DNA from: Comamonadaceae bacterium
GTDB lineage: Bacteria; Pseudomonadota; Gammaproteobacteria; Burkholderiales; Burkholderiaceae_C
Assembly: GCA_027483665.1 (NCBI GenBank)
Contig: JAIXUC010000025.1
Span: 62,001-126,000, forward strand
Direction of reading: 5' to 3'
Length of the DNA stretch: 64,000 bases
Under the pieces are notes generated by a model that ran no database searches, was not told the origin of the DNA, and worked only from the letters and a program-made list of their open reading frames with translations. Numbering within the stretch: position 1 is the first letter of the stretch; each line of letters starts with the position of its first letter. This document shows, piece after piece, positions 25,725 to 34,564 of the stretch. The translations under genes were made by a program, and so were the position numbers.

Positions 25725-26675
25725 TCAGGGTTTGGCGGTCTCGAGGCCGTGGACGGACCAGACCACGCTGGCTTGGCTGAAGTGCCCGCTGTCAGGTGCA
25801 TCGGACGGGCCGTGGGTGAGTTCTTCGGCCAGCAACGCAATGCCATGTGGCGTTCGCTGGGCGCTGACCACGGTGCTGCAGCGCGTGCCGTACGGACCGC
25901 TCGGGTGGTCTGGCCAGTCGATGAATGCGCTGGAGAGTGCGCGCTCGGCGGGCAAGGTCAGCCCGGTGTCGGGCAAGAGTGCGTCCGGCGCAGGCTCGCG
26001 CTGTTTCAGGGCATGAAACAAATCGCGGTGAATCTGAGCCTGCGTTTGCTCATCTTGGCTTGGGCCTTGCCCGACCTGCGGGTGCTGCGACAACGCGCTC
26101 AGGCTGGCCTTCATCCGCTCGCGCAGCTTCAGTGTTTTGGGCCAAGGCGAATCCAGCGATGCGTTGGACAGGCCATAGACGCCGGGCTCCAGCGCCTGCA
26201 CCGTCCAGCCCGGCACGCCCGGTGCCTCGCGATTGCTGATTGCGTGAGCTTGCCAGCCGCCGGCGCTGTCAAGGCTCCCAGAACCTGCATCGGGCCTGAC
26301 CAACCCCTGGGAAAGCCACTGCAGAACCAGCAGGTTGAAGCCGCCGTGATCCTGCGGCGACACGCCCTGCAACAGGTCTTGCACGCTGCCATGGCCGCTT
26401 AACCACTGGCTCACCCACTCACCGCGGCTGCGTGCCCGGGGCCGCTCGTGCTGCGGCTCGCGCACATTGGTCAACACGGCCAATCTGCCGCAGGCATTGA
26501 ACCCGAGCCATGTGCCGCCTTCGCGCAAATCGCGCCCAGCCACGATGCCCGCCATTTCAGGCGCAGTCCATGGCGCCAGTGGCGCGGCTGGCCTGGCGAA
26601 AAACTCGTCGCGGTTGGCGGCCAAAAGCAAGGGCCAGCGAGGGTGCTGGCCCAAGGCCATCGCCACCAGGCACAT
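25725..26675 (-). CDS. NRDE family protein (TANGO2-like)
   Basis: A 316-residue protein of the transport-and-Golgi-organisation 2 family. It begins with the expected catalytic-looking MCLVA, then AANRDEFFARP, and VAGRDLREGGTWLGFN. The N-terminal Cys2 is conserved in the family and resembles an Ntn hydrolase nucleophile. Function in bacteria is not established, though heme or lipid handling has been proposed for relatives. Its ATG shares one base with the ygfZ stop (TGATG), so the two are co-expressed. Confidence 0.88.
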   Translation of the reverse strand: MCLVAMALGQHPRWPLLLAANRDEFFARPAAPLAPWTAPEMAGIVAGRDLREGGTWLGFNACGRLAVLTNVREPQHERPRARSRGEWVSQWLSGHGSVQDLLQGVSPQDHGGFNLLVLQWLSQGLVRPDAGSGSLDSAGGWQAHAISNREAPGVPGWTVQALEPGVYGLSNASLDSPWPKTLKLRERMKASLSALSQHPQVGQGPSQDEQTQAQIHRDLFHALKQREPAPDALLPDTGLTLPAERALSSAFIDWPDHPSGPYGTRCSTVVSAQRTPHGIALLAEELTHGPSDAPDSGHFSQASVVWSVHGLETAKP

Positions 26676-27643
26676 CAGATGTCTTCCAGCAGCGCATACG
26701 GCAGCGGCAGCAGATGCGCCACTACCCGATGCGGGCCAATCAAAAGGGCTTGCCCGTCGGCAGCAGACACCTGCATGGACACCAGAGCTTGCGGACCTGC
26801 CGATTGGGCGGGTCCGGCGGAATCAACCGACGTGAGGAAAGCAGCGCCCAGCCCGTCTGCTGCTGCCGCCACCAAGCCCACTGGCTGTTCTGCGTCCGAC
26901 GGGTGAAAGACCTCGTCGCCTGCGCCAACGGGGGCATCGGTCTGCACGCGGAAAGCGCGTCGCTTGAGCGTGCCGCGGAACTGGCTTCTGGCCACCACCT
27001 CTTGGCCTGGGTAGCAACCCTTCTTGAAGCTCACGCCGCCGACCGACTCGTAGTTGAGCATTTGTGGAACAAAGGCTTCGGCGATGGCGCTGGTGATGGT
27101 GGCCACACCGCTGGCCACCTCGGACCATGCCCACAAGCCGGGCGCTGCTGGCTCACCGGCTGGGGCTTGGGCTGAAGGCGCTTGCAGATACAACGCCCGG
27201 TTCACGCCTTCGGCCGGGTAGATGCTGACGAGGTGTGCCTGCGCTGAACTGGCGCATTGCCAAGGCTGGCTCGGATTTGAAAAGGACAAAGCACCTTGTG
27301 CGACGGCTCGGCCGACAAGCCCGTAGACAGCCCAATCGGCGCCAGCGTCTTCGAGCCGAACTTGTGCGCGCAACACGAACATCGACAAGCGCTTGAGCAT
27401 GGCTGGCAACAGCTCGCTGGGTAGGACCAGCAGCACTTCATCAGGCGCTGGCTTGATGCCAATGAAACTGGCCAGCATGCGGCCTTTGGCATTGCACAAG
27501 GCGGCCAAGCGGGCTTCTTGGGGCCCCAGCAACGCGAAGTCTTGGGTCAGCTGGCCGTGCAAGAACTTCGCGGCGTCGGCGCCGCGCGCGCGCAACACCC
27601 CCAGGTGGCTGAGTCGAGCGACGGCTTGGGTGGGGTAGTTCAT
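26675..27643 (-). CDS. ygfZ: Folate-binding iron-sulfur assembly protein YgfZ
   Basis: A 322-residue GcvT-like protein. The diagnostic motif KGCYPGQEVVAR (about residues 222-233) contains the conserved cysteine. YgfZ uses tetrahydrofolate to help assemble or repair iron-sulfur clusters. The N terminus FLHGQLTQDF and the segment ALCNAKGRMLASF fit the family. Divergent from mltG with a 12-bp gap between the two start codons, so the promoters must overlap the coding ends. Confidence 0.92.
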   Translation of the reverse strand: MNYPTQAVARLSHLGVLRARGADAAKFLHGQLTQDFALLGPQEARLAALCNAKGRMLASFIGIKPAPDEVLLVLPSELLPAMLKRLSMFVLRAQVRLEDAGADWAVYGLVGRAVAQGALSFSNPSQPWQCASSAQAHLVSIYPAEGVNRALYLQAPSAQAPAGEPAAPGLWAWSEVASGVATITSAIAEAFVPQMLNYESVGGVSFKKGCYPGQEVVARSQFRGTLKRRAFRVQTDAPVGAGDEVFHPSDAEQPVGLVAAAADGLGAAFLTSVDSAGPAQSAGPQALVSMQVSAADGQALLIGPHRVVAHLLPLPYALLEDI

Positions 27644-27655
27644 CGCTGAATTATC

Positions 27656-28690
27656 ATGATCCGATCAGAAGACAGTGGGGACGCGATGCGCTCGCTCAAG
27701 CGGTTGGTATGGGTGGTGCTGGCGGGCCTGTTGTTGGCGGCTGCCCTATTTTCTTGGATGGCTTGGGCCTGGTTAGAACAGCCCTTGCAAGCGCCCGATG
27801 GCGGCGCCGAGGTGGTGGTTCCCAGTGGCAGCAGCGCCCGCAGCGTGGCGCGTGCGGTTGAGCGCAGTGGCGTACAGGTGTCGGCACAGGCTTTGTTCGT
27901 GTGGATGCGCTTGTCTGGCACCGACCGAAGCATTCAAGCAGGAACCTATCTTTTTGAGGCGGGCCTGACGCCGCGGGAGTTGGTCAGCAAGATGGTTCGG
28001 GGCGAACAGGCTTTGGTCAGCTTGACGCTCTTGGAGGGTTGGACCTTCTCTCAAGTACGTCAGGCTTTGGCTGCGCACCCGCACCTGACCCAAACCTTGA
28101 CAGGCTCTACCGACGCGCAGGTGATGGCCTCATTGGGCCGCAACGGGTTGCACCCGGAAGGCCGCTTTTTCCCCGAGACCTATGCTTTTGTTCGCGGCAC
28201 GCGCGACGTGGAGGTGCTGCGGCAAGCCCTGCGCGCCATGGAAGAACAGCTGGCAGCGGCCTGGACACTGCGATCGGCCAGCGCCGTGGTGAGCAGCCCA
28301 GAGCAGGCGCTGATCTTGGCCAGCATCATCGAGAAGGAAACCGGCATTGACAGCGACCGCCCCCTCGTTGGTGGTGTCTTCAGCAACCGGTTGCGCATAG
28401 GAATGCGGCTGCAAACCGACCCGACCGTCATCTATGGCCTGGGTGCCCGATTCGACGGCAATTTGCGCCGTGCAGACCTGCTGGCCGACACGCCTTGGAA
28501 CACCTACACCCGAGCCGGCCTGCCGCCCACCCCCATTGCCATGCCAGGGCGTGCATCTTTGCTGGCCGCGGTTCAGCCAGCAGACACGCCTGCTTTTTAC
28601 TTTGTGGCCCGAGGTGATGGCAGCAGTCAGTTCAGCGCGACCCTCGCCGAGCACAACGCAGCCGTCAACCGCTACCAGCGTGGCCAATGA
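27656..28690 (+). CDS. mltG: Endolytic peptidoglycan transglycosylase MltG
   Basis: A 334-344 residue inner-membrane enzyme. A membrane helix lies near the N terminus ([21 protein letters not shown]). The catalytic glutamate is in [10 protein letters not shown], followed by [17 protein letters not shown] and [17 protein letters not shown], all typical of YceG/MltG. It cuts nascent glycan strands. ATG 27686, giving MRSLKRLV, is more natural for a membrane anchor than ATG 27656. The stop overlaps the tmk start (ATGA). Confidence 0.95.
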   Translation: MIRSEDSGDAMRSLKRLVWVVLAGLLLAAALFSWMAWAWLEQPLQAPDGGAEVVVPSGSSARSVARAVERSGVQVSAQALFVWMRLSGTDRSIQAGTYLFEAGLTPRELVSKMVRGEQALVSLTLLEGWTFSQVRQALAAHPHLTQTLTGSTDAQVMASLGRNGLHPEGRFFPETYAFVRGTRDVEVLRQALRAMEEQLAAAWTLRSASAVVSSPEQALILASIIEKETGIDSDRPLVGGVFSNRLRIGMRLQTDPTVIYGLGARFDGNLRRADLLADTPWNTYTRAGLPPTPIAMPGRASLLAAVQPADTPAFYFVARGDGSSQFSATLAEHNAAVNRYQRGQ

Positions 28691-29328
28691 AGCAGGGCCT
28701 GTTCATCAGCTTTGAGGGAATCGACGGTGCTGGCAAATCCACGCACATCGAAGCCTTGGCGCAGGCATTCGAGCGGGCTGGTCGGCACGTCACCAAAACC
28801 CGAGAGCCAGGCGGCACGCCCTTGGCAGAAACCCTGCGAGAACTGGTGCTCACGCAGCCGATGGACCCACTGACTGAGGCGCTGCTGGTGTTTGCAGCAA
28901 GGCGCGAGCATGTGGTGCAAGTGCTGCTGCCGGCACTGGCGCGGGGCGAGGTGGTGCTGTGCGACCGGTTTGCCGACGCCAGCTTTGCCTACCAAGGCAG
29001 CGGACGGGACTTCTCCTGGGAGGTGCTGAGCACGCTGGAAGCCTGGGTGCAAGCCAGCCCGGCAGGCCCGCAGCAGCCGCTGCTGCAGCCCGACCTCACT
29101 TTGTGGTTCGACTTGCCACCCGATGTGGCTGCGGCCAGACTGGCGCAAGCCCGAGCGCCTGACCGCTTCGAAGCGCAACCTCTGACTTTTTTTGAGAAGG
29201 TCCGCGGCGGTTATGCCCAGCGCGCGGCTTTGGCGCAGCAGCGCTTTGCGCGCATCGACGCCATGCCCGAACCCGCCTTGGTGTGGCAGGCGGTGCTTCA
29301 GACCGTGCGGTCCAGAGGATGGCTTTGA
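28687..29328 (+). CDS. tmk: Thymidylate kinase
   Basis: A 213-residue dTMP kinase: P-loop [10 protein letters not shown] (residues 10-19), dTMP-binding [11 protein letters not shown], and [14 protein letters not shown]. It phosphorylates dTMP to dTDP for DNA synthesis. Full length. The start overlaps the mltG stop and the TGA shares one base with the holB ATG. The mltG-tmk-holB order is conserved in proteobacteria. Confidence 0.97.
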   Translation: MKQGLFISFEGIDGAGKSTHIEALAQAFERAGRHVTKTREPGGTPLAETLRELVLTQPMDPLTEALLVFAARREHVVQVLLPALARGEVVLCDRFADASFAYQGSGRDFSWEVLSTLEAWVQASPAGPQQPLLQPDLTLWFDLPPDVAAARLAQARAPDRFEAQPLTFFEKVRGGYAQRAALAQQRFARIDAMPEPALVWQAVLQTVRSRGWL

Positions 29329-30407
29329 TGCAAGAGCCTTCGCCTGCCGTGCGTCCGGTGCTGGTGCCGGGCCTGCAGGCGCAGGCTGAAGCGCTCTTGG
29401 CCCAACGCGGTCACGCCTGGCTGTTGCATGGTCCATCGGGCTTGGGTCAATTCGAGCTGGCGCTTTGGCTGGCCAAGAGCTGGCTTTGCGAGCAAACCTC
29501 TCAAGATTCGCCGCTGGCCTGCGAACGATGCGCTTCGTGCCATGCGGTGGATGTGCATGCGCATGCCGATCTGCAGGTGTTGATGCCGGAAACGCAGATG
29601 CTCGCGCGGGGCTGGCCACTGAGCGAGCGAGCCCAAAGCGAGATCGACGATAAAAAACGCAAACCCAGCCGGGAAATACGCGTTGACGCCATGCGTGAAG
29701 TGATCGGCTTTGCTCAACGAACCAGCGCACGTGGGCGCGGGCTGGTGGTGCTGGTCTACCCAGCAGACCGCATGAACGGCATCACCGCCAATGCCCTTTT
29801 AAAGACCCTGGAAGAACCCCCGGGTGACACCCGCTTTGTTCTGGCCACAGAGGCAGCGCATGCGCTGTTGCCTACCATCCGCAGTCGCTGCATGGGGCAC
29901 GCGATGGCCTGGCCCGGATCTGCTCAATCGCTGGCCTGGCTAGAAGCGCAAGGTCTGCCGGCGCAAGACGCTCAAGTGCTGTGGCAAGCCAGCGGTGGGC
30001 GGCTGCAAGAGGCGCTGGCGTTGCACGCCGACGGCGTAGATGGCGCTGTTTGGCGGCGTTTCCCCGCCTGCATGAGGCGAGGCGAGGCATCGGCCGTGCA
30101 GACGTGGCCAGCCGAGCGCCTGATCGACAGCTTGCACAAGCTGTGCCATGACCACATGGCACAGGTCGTGGGTGGAAGTCCGCGTTTCTTTCAGGCCCAA
30201 GACTTGGCTCAGCCTCAACCCACAGCGCGTGGTGTGCATGCAAGCAAAGGCAGGCAGCCTGTCGAGCGCAGCTTGGAACGTCTGGCGCAGTGGGGCAAAA
30301 GCCTGCAAGACGCAGCCCGGCATGCAGACCACCCCTGGAACGCAGGCCTCATGACAGAACACCTTGTCGCGCAAGCGGCACGGGCTCTAAACTCCGCCGA
30401 TTCGTAG
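29328..30407 (+). CDS. holB: DNA polymerase III delta prime subunit
   Basis: A 359-residue clamp-loader subunit. The P-loop position reads GPSGLGQFE without the lysine, as expected for delta prime, which does not hydrolyse ATP. The zinc site is CERCASCHAVD, and the SRC motif is TIRSRC. The sensor segment MNGITANALLKTLEEPP is fully conserved. ATG 29328 has AGAGG at 29314-29318 and overlaps the tmk stop; ATG 29319 is three codons upstream. Confidence 0.93.
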   Translation: MQEPSPAVRPVLVPGLQAQAEALLAQRGHAWLLHGPSGLGQFELALWLAKSWLCEQTSQDSPLACERCASCHAVDVHAHADLQVLMPETQMLARGWPLSERAQSEIDDKKRKPSREIRVDAMREVIGFAQRTSARGRGLVVLVYPADRMNGITANALLKTLEEPPGDTRFVLATEAAHALLPTIRSRCMGHAMAWPGSAQSLAWLEAQGLPAQDAQVLWQASGGRLQEALALHADGVDGAVWRRFPACMRRGEASAVQTWPAERLIDSLHKLCHDHMAQVVGGSPRFFQAQDLAQPQPTARGVHASKGRQPVERSLERLAQWGKSLQDAARHADHPWNAGLMTEHLVAQAARALNSADS

Positions 30408-30413
30408 AAAGCC

Positions 30414-30779
30414 ATGAGCACCACCCCGCCCAACGCCACACCGAGGCCCAGCGTCATCCAGCTGGCCATCAAGGAAAAGGCTGCGCTGTACGCGGCCTAC
30501 ATTCCCATGTTCACGGACGGCGGCATCTTCATTCCCACAACACGGGACTATCGTTTGGGCGACGACGTGTACGTGCTGCTGACGCTGCCTGAGGACACGC
30601 AGCGTTACCCGGTTGCCGGCAAAGTCGCATGGGTTACGCCGCAACATGCGGCTGGCAGCCGCACGCAGGGCGTCGGCATTCGCTTCCCCACGGACGACAA
30701 ATCCAAGGCTTTGAAGCTGAAGATCGAAGAGTTGCTAGGCGCGCACCTGGCCTCGGACCGCCCGACCCAGACCATCTGA
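30414..30779 (+). CDS. PilZ domain protein
   Basis: A 121-residue single PilZ domain of the type IV pilus kind, 6 bp after holB. The family positions are IPMFTDGGIFIPTTRDYRLGDDVYVLLTLP and GIRFPTD. The canonical c-di-GMP-binding RxxxR and D/NxSxxG motifs are absent or altered, as in PilZ of Pseudomonas, which works in pilus assembly without strong ligand binding. The tmk-holB-pilZ order is the known one. Confidence 0.9.
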   Translation: MSTTPPNATPRPSVIQLAIKEKAALYAAYIPMFTDGGIFIPTTRDYRLGDDVYVLLTLPEDTQRYPVAGKVAWVTPQHAAGSRTQGVGIRFPTDDKSKALKLKIEELLGAHLASDRPTQTI

Positions 30780-30837
30780 TCCGGGGTGTTTTTTGGCATT
30801 GCCGCTCGGCGGCAGTGGCGCGGGTTATCGTCAGGCC

Positions 30838-31632
30838 ATGTTCACCGACTCCCACTGCCACCTCAACTTTCCGGAATACGAGGGCCTCATCCCTCAGATT
30901 CGCCAAGACATGGCGAATGCCGGCGTCGAACGTGCGCTGTGCATCTGCACCACGCTCGAAGAATTCGATTCTGTTCACGCCCTGGCGATGGGTTACGAGA
31001 ACTTTTGGGCCACTGTGGGGGTTCACCCAGACAACGAGGGTGTGCGCGAGCCCAGCCTCGATGACCTCTTGAGCGGTGCAGCGCGCCCCCGGGTGGTCGG
31101 CATTGGCGAGACGGGTTTGGATTACTACCGCCTCAATGGCCGGAGCTGGGCAGATATGGCGTGGCAGCGCGAGCGCTTTCGAACACACATCCGGGCCGCG
31201 CGCCAAGCCCGATTGCCTTTGGTCATTCACACCAGGCAAGCCTCCGACGACACCTTGGCGATATTGAGGGAAGAGGGCGAGGACGGCAGCACTGGCAGCG
31301 CGGGCGGGGTTTTCCACTGCTTCACCGAGTCGGCAGAGGTCGCCAAAGCCGCCCTGGACCTGGGTTTCTTCATTTCGTTTTCAGGCATCGTCACTTTCAA
31401 GAGCGCCAAAGATCTGCGCGATGTGGCTCGTTTCATTCCTGACGATCGGCTGCTCATCGAAACCGACAGCCCGTATCTGGCGCCGGTTCCGCACCGCGGA
31501 AAAACCAACTCTCCGGCTTGGGTTCCACACGTAGCGCATACCTTGGCCGAAGTGCGCGGGCAAGCGCTGGAGCACGTGGCACAGCACACCAGCAGGAATT
31601 TCGAGCGCCTGTTCTGCGGGGTCCAATCGTGA
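30838..31632 (+). CDS. TatD family metal-dependent hydrolase
   Basis: A 264-residue amidohydrolase-fold enzyme: DSHCHLNF metal site, GIGETGLDYYR, LVIHTRQA, and GVFHCFTES. LIETDSPYLAPVPHRGKTN completes the metal-binding set. TatD-family proteins act as 3'-5' nucleases in DNA repair or RNA quality control. It belongs to the YcfH-like members next to tmk-holB-pilZ. Start ATG 30838. Its stop overlaps the ankyrin gene start in GTGA. Confidence 0.94.
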   Translation: MFTDSHCHLNFPEYEGLIPQIRQDMANAGVERALCICTTLEEFDSVHALAMGYENFWATVGVHPDNEGVREPSLDDLLSGAARPRVVGIGETGLDYYRLNGRSWADMAWQRERFRTHIRAARQARLPLVIHTRQASDDTLAILREEGEDGSTGSAGGVFHCFTESAEVAKAALDLGFFISFSGIVTFKSAKDLRDVARFIPDDRLLIETDSPYLAPVPHRGKTNSPAWVPHVAHTLAEVRGQALEHVAQHTSRNFERLFCGVQS

Positions 31633-32501
31633 GAATTCACTTTAAAAAAGTACTCTTAGTTATTGTTTTCATTAGTATTGCTCCAGCGTTTGCTGGGTCT
31701 TATGACGACTTCTTCCGGGCAGTCAAGCAAGATAACGATAAGGCTGTGGCCGCGCTGCTGAGCCGAGGTTTCGACCCGAACACGGTCGACCAGCAAAACG
31801 TTCCGGGCCTGCACTTGGCGCTGTCGGAGTCTGCGCTGAAAGTGGCGGCAGTCCTTATAGAGTCTCGGCAAATCAAGCTCGAGCAGCGCAACCCTGCGGG
31901 CGAGACGCCCCTGATGCTGGCGGCTCTGCGTGGGCACCGCGCCTTGGTGGCGCGCCTAATTGCGCGCAGAGTCGAAATCAATCAGACGGGCTGGACCGCC
32001 TTGCATTACGCAGCTGCCGGTGGCCATGCAGACATCGTGCAAACGCTGCTGGACCGCTATGCGTATATCGATGCGGAGTCGCCCAACCGCACCACGCCGC
32101 TGATGATGGCTGCCGGTTACGGCTCGCCTCAGGCGGTGGCGGTGCTGTTAAAGGGCGGCGCCGATGCCAGCCTGCGCAACGAGCAAGGCTTGACGGCACT
32201 GGACTTTGCCCGTAACGCCAACAGCCCGGACGCTTTGGCGATGCTTCGGGCGCCAGCACCCGCAGGCGCAGCCACAGCAGCTGCAGCCCCTGTAATCAAC
32301 CGTTCCGCTCCTGCGCCAGTGACTTCCCCGACAGTGGTTCCAGCAGCGGCATCGGCACCTCGAACGACTTCAGCTTCGGCCGCAGTGCGCGCACCGGCAG
32401 CGCCGTCCGTGGCCACTCCAAACACGGCATCTGCGACGCCCCGTGGCGGTGGTTGGGGAGTCGCAGCCCCCATTCCGTTGCCCAATAGAGCTGCGCCTTA
32501 A
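31629..32501 (+). CDS. Secreted ankyrin repeat protein
   Basis: A 290-residue protein with GTG start overlapping the tatD TGA. A signal peptide (KKVLLVIVFISIAPAFAG) is encoded by unusually AT-rich DNA. It is followed by about five ankyrin repeats (residues 25-185; for example NPAGETPLMLAALRGHRALVARLI and GWTALHYAAAGGHADIVQTLL). The last 100 residues are Ala/Pro/Thr-rich with no fold visible. A binding protein in the periplasm is likely, with unknown partner. This gene follows tatD in many Burkholderiales. Confidence 0.85.
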   Translation: MRIHFKKVLLVIVFISIAPAFAGSYDDFFRAVKQDNDKAVAALLSRGFDPNTVDQQNVPGLHLALSESALKVAAVLIESRQIKLEQRNPAGETPLMLAALRGHRALVARLIARRVEINQTGWTALHYAAAGGHADIVQTLLDRYAYIDAESPNRTTPLMMAAGYGSPQAVAVLLKGGADASLRNEQGLTALDFARNANSPDALAMLRAPAPAGAATAAAAPVINRSAPAPVTSPTVVPAAASAPRTTSASAAVRAPAAPSVATPNTASATPRGGGWGVAAPIPLPNRAAP

Positions 32502-32512
32502 AAGCTTTCTTC

Positions 32513-32531
32513 AATGCACACGATGTGCATT
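32513..32531. terminator. Hairpin between convergent genes
   Basis: AATGCACA (32513-32520) and TGTGCATT (32524-32531) form a perfect 8-bp stem with loop CGA, 12 bp after the ankyrin stop. An AT-rich stretch follows, including the palindrome TTAATTATTAA (32535-32545), but no long T run. It may end transcription from both sides or be a protein site. Confidence 0.45.
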
Positions 32532-32586
32532 ATGTTAATTATTAAGTTGTCATCGCTTCGTTGCAGATCAGCTGCTCCCGCGTACC

Positions 32587-33567
32587 TTAACCCGTTTGAT
32601 CGCGGGTCTGCGGCGGCTCGGACTCGGGCTCGAGCACACTCGGTCGCGTGGCGTCTTCGTCCAGCGTGAAGTGAACGACTGGCACGTCACCGTCAGTGAA
32701 CGGCGCGCCAAGTGCGATCTGGCCTTGCCCGTGCAAAACGCACTCCAGCCGCCGTAAGGCCAAAACTCGGTCTGAGCCGTCGAACTTGACCCAGCTGCCA
32801 TAGCTGCTGACATCAACCAGCACAAAAGCACCGTCGCGCCAGTTCAAGCGCGCATGAAGTCGCGACACCCTGGGGTGCTGCACTTCGAAGTCGGCGTCGC
32901 TGGCACGGCCCAAATGCACGGGCATTTGGTTCGCCGCATAGGTGCGCAGTTGTTCGTGCCAGTACAGCGTGATGCGACCGCCTGGGCGCGCCGGGCCAGC
33001 GCGGCCGCGTTGATCCAAGGTGGCTGGCATGGTCAGGTACTCGGATGTGAGGTTTTCGTCCCACTCGATCCGTACAGCATCCACAGGCTCTTGTCTACCG
33101 CGAACGGTCATGGGGCCAAGGCTGCGGAAATGGGTGCCGACGGCAGGTTCCATGTCGGCGATGACGAGTTCCGTGGCCCAAATTTCCATCGACCCGGCCA
33201 TGTCGCTGAGCCTAGACGCGGTGTTGATGGCGTCGCCATACCAATCGCCCTCAGCCTGCACCAACTCGCCCAGTGCCAGGCCCACTTTGATGCCCATGTG
33301 CATGTTGGCTGGCCAACTGGCCACCCGGTGTTTATGCTGGCGCTGGATGGACACCATGGCGTCGACCGCGTCTCCGGGGTGGTCGAAGGTGGCCAACACG
33401 CCATCACCCAAAAGCTTGATGACTTCGCCCCCATGCCATTGGCATTGGGTGCCGATCCAATTGGTCAGCCGGGTGATGGTGTCAGTGGCTTGAGCGTTGC
33501 CCAAGGACTCGAACAGTCCGACACTGCCGGTGAGGTCTGCGAAAGCTACGGTCTTTATCAACGGCAT
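32587..33567 (-). CDS. Class III adenylate/guanylate cyclase fused to an FHA domain
   Basis: A 326-residue protein. The cyclase catalytic domain is at about residues 5-165, with metal-binding Asp in VAFADLTGSVG and in LLGDGVLATF, and transition-state residues in GDAINTASRLSD. It is followed by an FHA phosphothreonine-binding domain at about 210-290 (VHLGRASDADFEV, PRVSRLHARLNW, VDVSSYGSWVKFDG). It can make a cyclic nucleotide and dock to a phosphorylated partner; no kinase gene is nearby. A Crp/Fnr regulator starts the same directon at 39045. Confidence 0.87.
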   Translation of the reverse strand: MPLIKTVAFADLTGSVGLFESLGNAQATDTITRLTNWIGTQCQWHGGEVIKLLGDGVLATFDHPGDAVDAMVSIQRQHKHRVASWPANMHMGIKVGLALGELVQAEGDWYGDAINTASRLSDMAGSMEIWATELVIADMEPAVGTHFRSLGPMTVRGRQEPVDAVRIEWDENLTSEYLTMPATLDQRGRAGPARPGGRITLYWHEQLRTYAANQMPVHLGRASDADFEVQHPRVSRLHARLNWRDGAFVLVDVSSYGSWVKFDGSDRVLALRRLECVLHGQGQIALGAPFTDGDVPVVHFTLDEDATRPSVLEPESEPPQTRDQTG

Positions 33568-33610
33568 TGATGTTTCAGTGTAGCCAAGCGCGACCGGCCC
33601 ATCCAGGGAC

Positions 33611-34564
33611 TTAGTCGTGGCCCCAGACCATCAACACGTCTCGCCCCTGCCCTTGCAATTGCACTGGCAAACCCACGGGCAGGCAGACTTGTGTGGCCAC
33701 ATGGCCAAAGGGCAGGTTCGTGATCACGGGCACCTTCAACTGGGCACGTAGCCACTGCACCACGGCCGGCATGTCAAACCCGCGGTCGTAGCGGGGAATC
33801 AGACGGTAGCGGTTGAACTGTCCCAGCACCACGGCGCGCTGCTTCTGCAGCACCCCGGCGTGCAGCAGTTGCGCCAGCATGCGCTCGATGCGGTACGGGT
33901 GTTCGTTGACGTCTTCCAGGAAAAGTACGCCTTTGCCAACGGCGGGCATCCAAGGTGTGCCCAGCAGCGACACCAGCACGCTCAAATTGCCGCCCCACAA
34001 GGTGCCTGCTGGCAGGCGCCACTCGCCTTGAAGCTCCGCCAGCGCCGGGTCGGAGGACTTGGCTACCGTTGAGCCAGAGCGCCAGCCAGTGCCTTCGCCG
34101 CGCCCCAGTGTCAGGTCTTCGAAGCAGGCTTGGGTGATCTCGTCGACGCCACCGTCGGCCGTTGTTCTGCCGAAGCCTTCGCCCAGTGCCGGGCCTGCCC
34201 AAGTGACGCTGGCGTGTTGCGCCAACAGGGCGCATTGCAAGGCCGTGAAATCACTCATGCCCACAAAGCGCGTGCCACGCTCGGCGGCGCGATGCAGCGT
34301 TTTCAGGGGCAGTTTGTGCAAGATGCGCGTGATGCCGTAGCCGCCGCGACTGATCAGGGCCACCCCTGCTCCGCTGGCTGCCGCTCGGTTGATGGCAGCC
34401 AGGCGGGTGTCGTCATCGCCCGCAAAGCGTTGGTGCTGCGCCAGGGCGTCTGCGTCCACCTCGACCTCGTAGCCCAGGGCTTGCAGGCGGCGCACGCCCC
34501 GCTGAAAGGCTGGGCGGTCGCGTACCGCGCTGGAGGGCGAGTAGACGTAGATGTGGCGGTTCAT
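33611..34564 (-). CDS. ldcA: L,D-carboxypeptidase (muramoyltetrapeptide carboxypeptidase)
   Basis: A 317-residue S66-family peptidase: RGGYGITRIL, GMSDFTALQ, GGNLSVLVSLLGTPW (with the family Glu in FLEDVNEHPYRIERML), and catalytic His in NLPFGHVATQ. The expected serine is in GMSDFT. It removes the terminal D-Ala from tetrapeptides during cell-wall recycling. No signal peptide, so it is cytosolic. The ATG overlaps the upstream TadA-fusion stop (ATGA at 34561-34564). Confidence 0.92.
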   Translation of the reverse strand: MNRHIYVYSPSSAVRDRPAFQRGVRRLQALGYEVEVDADALAQHQRFAGDDDTRLAAINRAAASGAGVALISRGGYGITRILHKLPLKTLHRAAERGTRFVGMSDFTALQCALLAQHASVTWAGPALGEGFGRTTADGGVDEITQACFEDLTLGRGEGTGWRSGSTVAKSSDPALAELQGEWRLPAGTLWGGNLSVLVSLLGTPWMPAVGKGVLFLEDVNEHPYRIERMLAQLLHAGVLQKQRAVVLGQFNRYRLIPRYDRGFDMPAVVQWLRAQLKVPVITNLPFGHVATQVCLPVGLPVQLQGQGRDVLMVWGHD

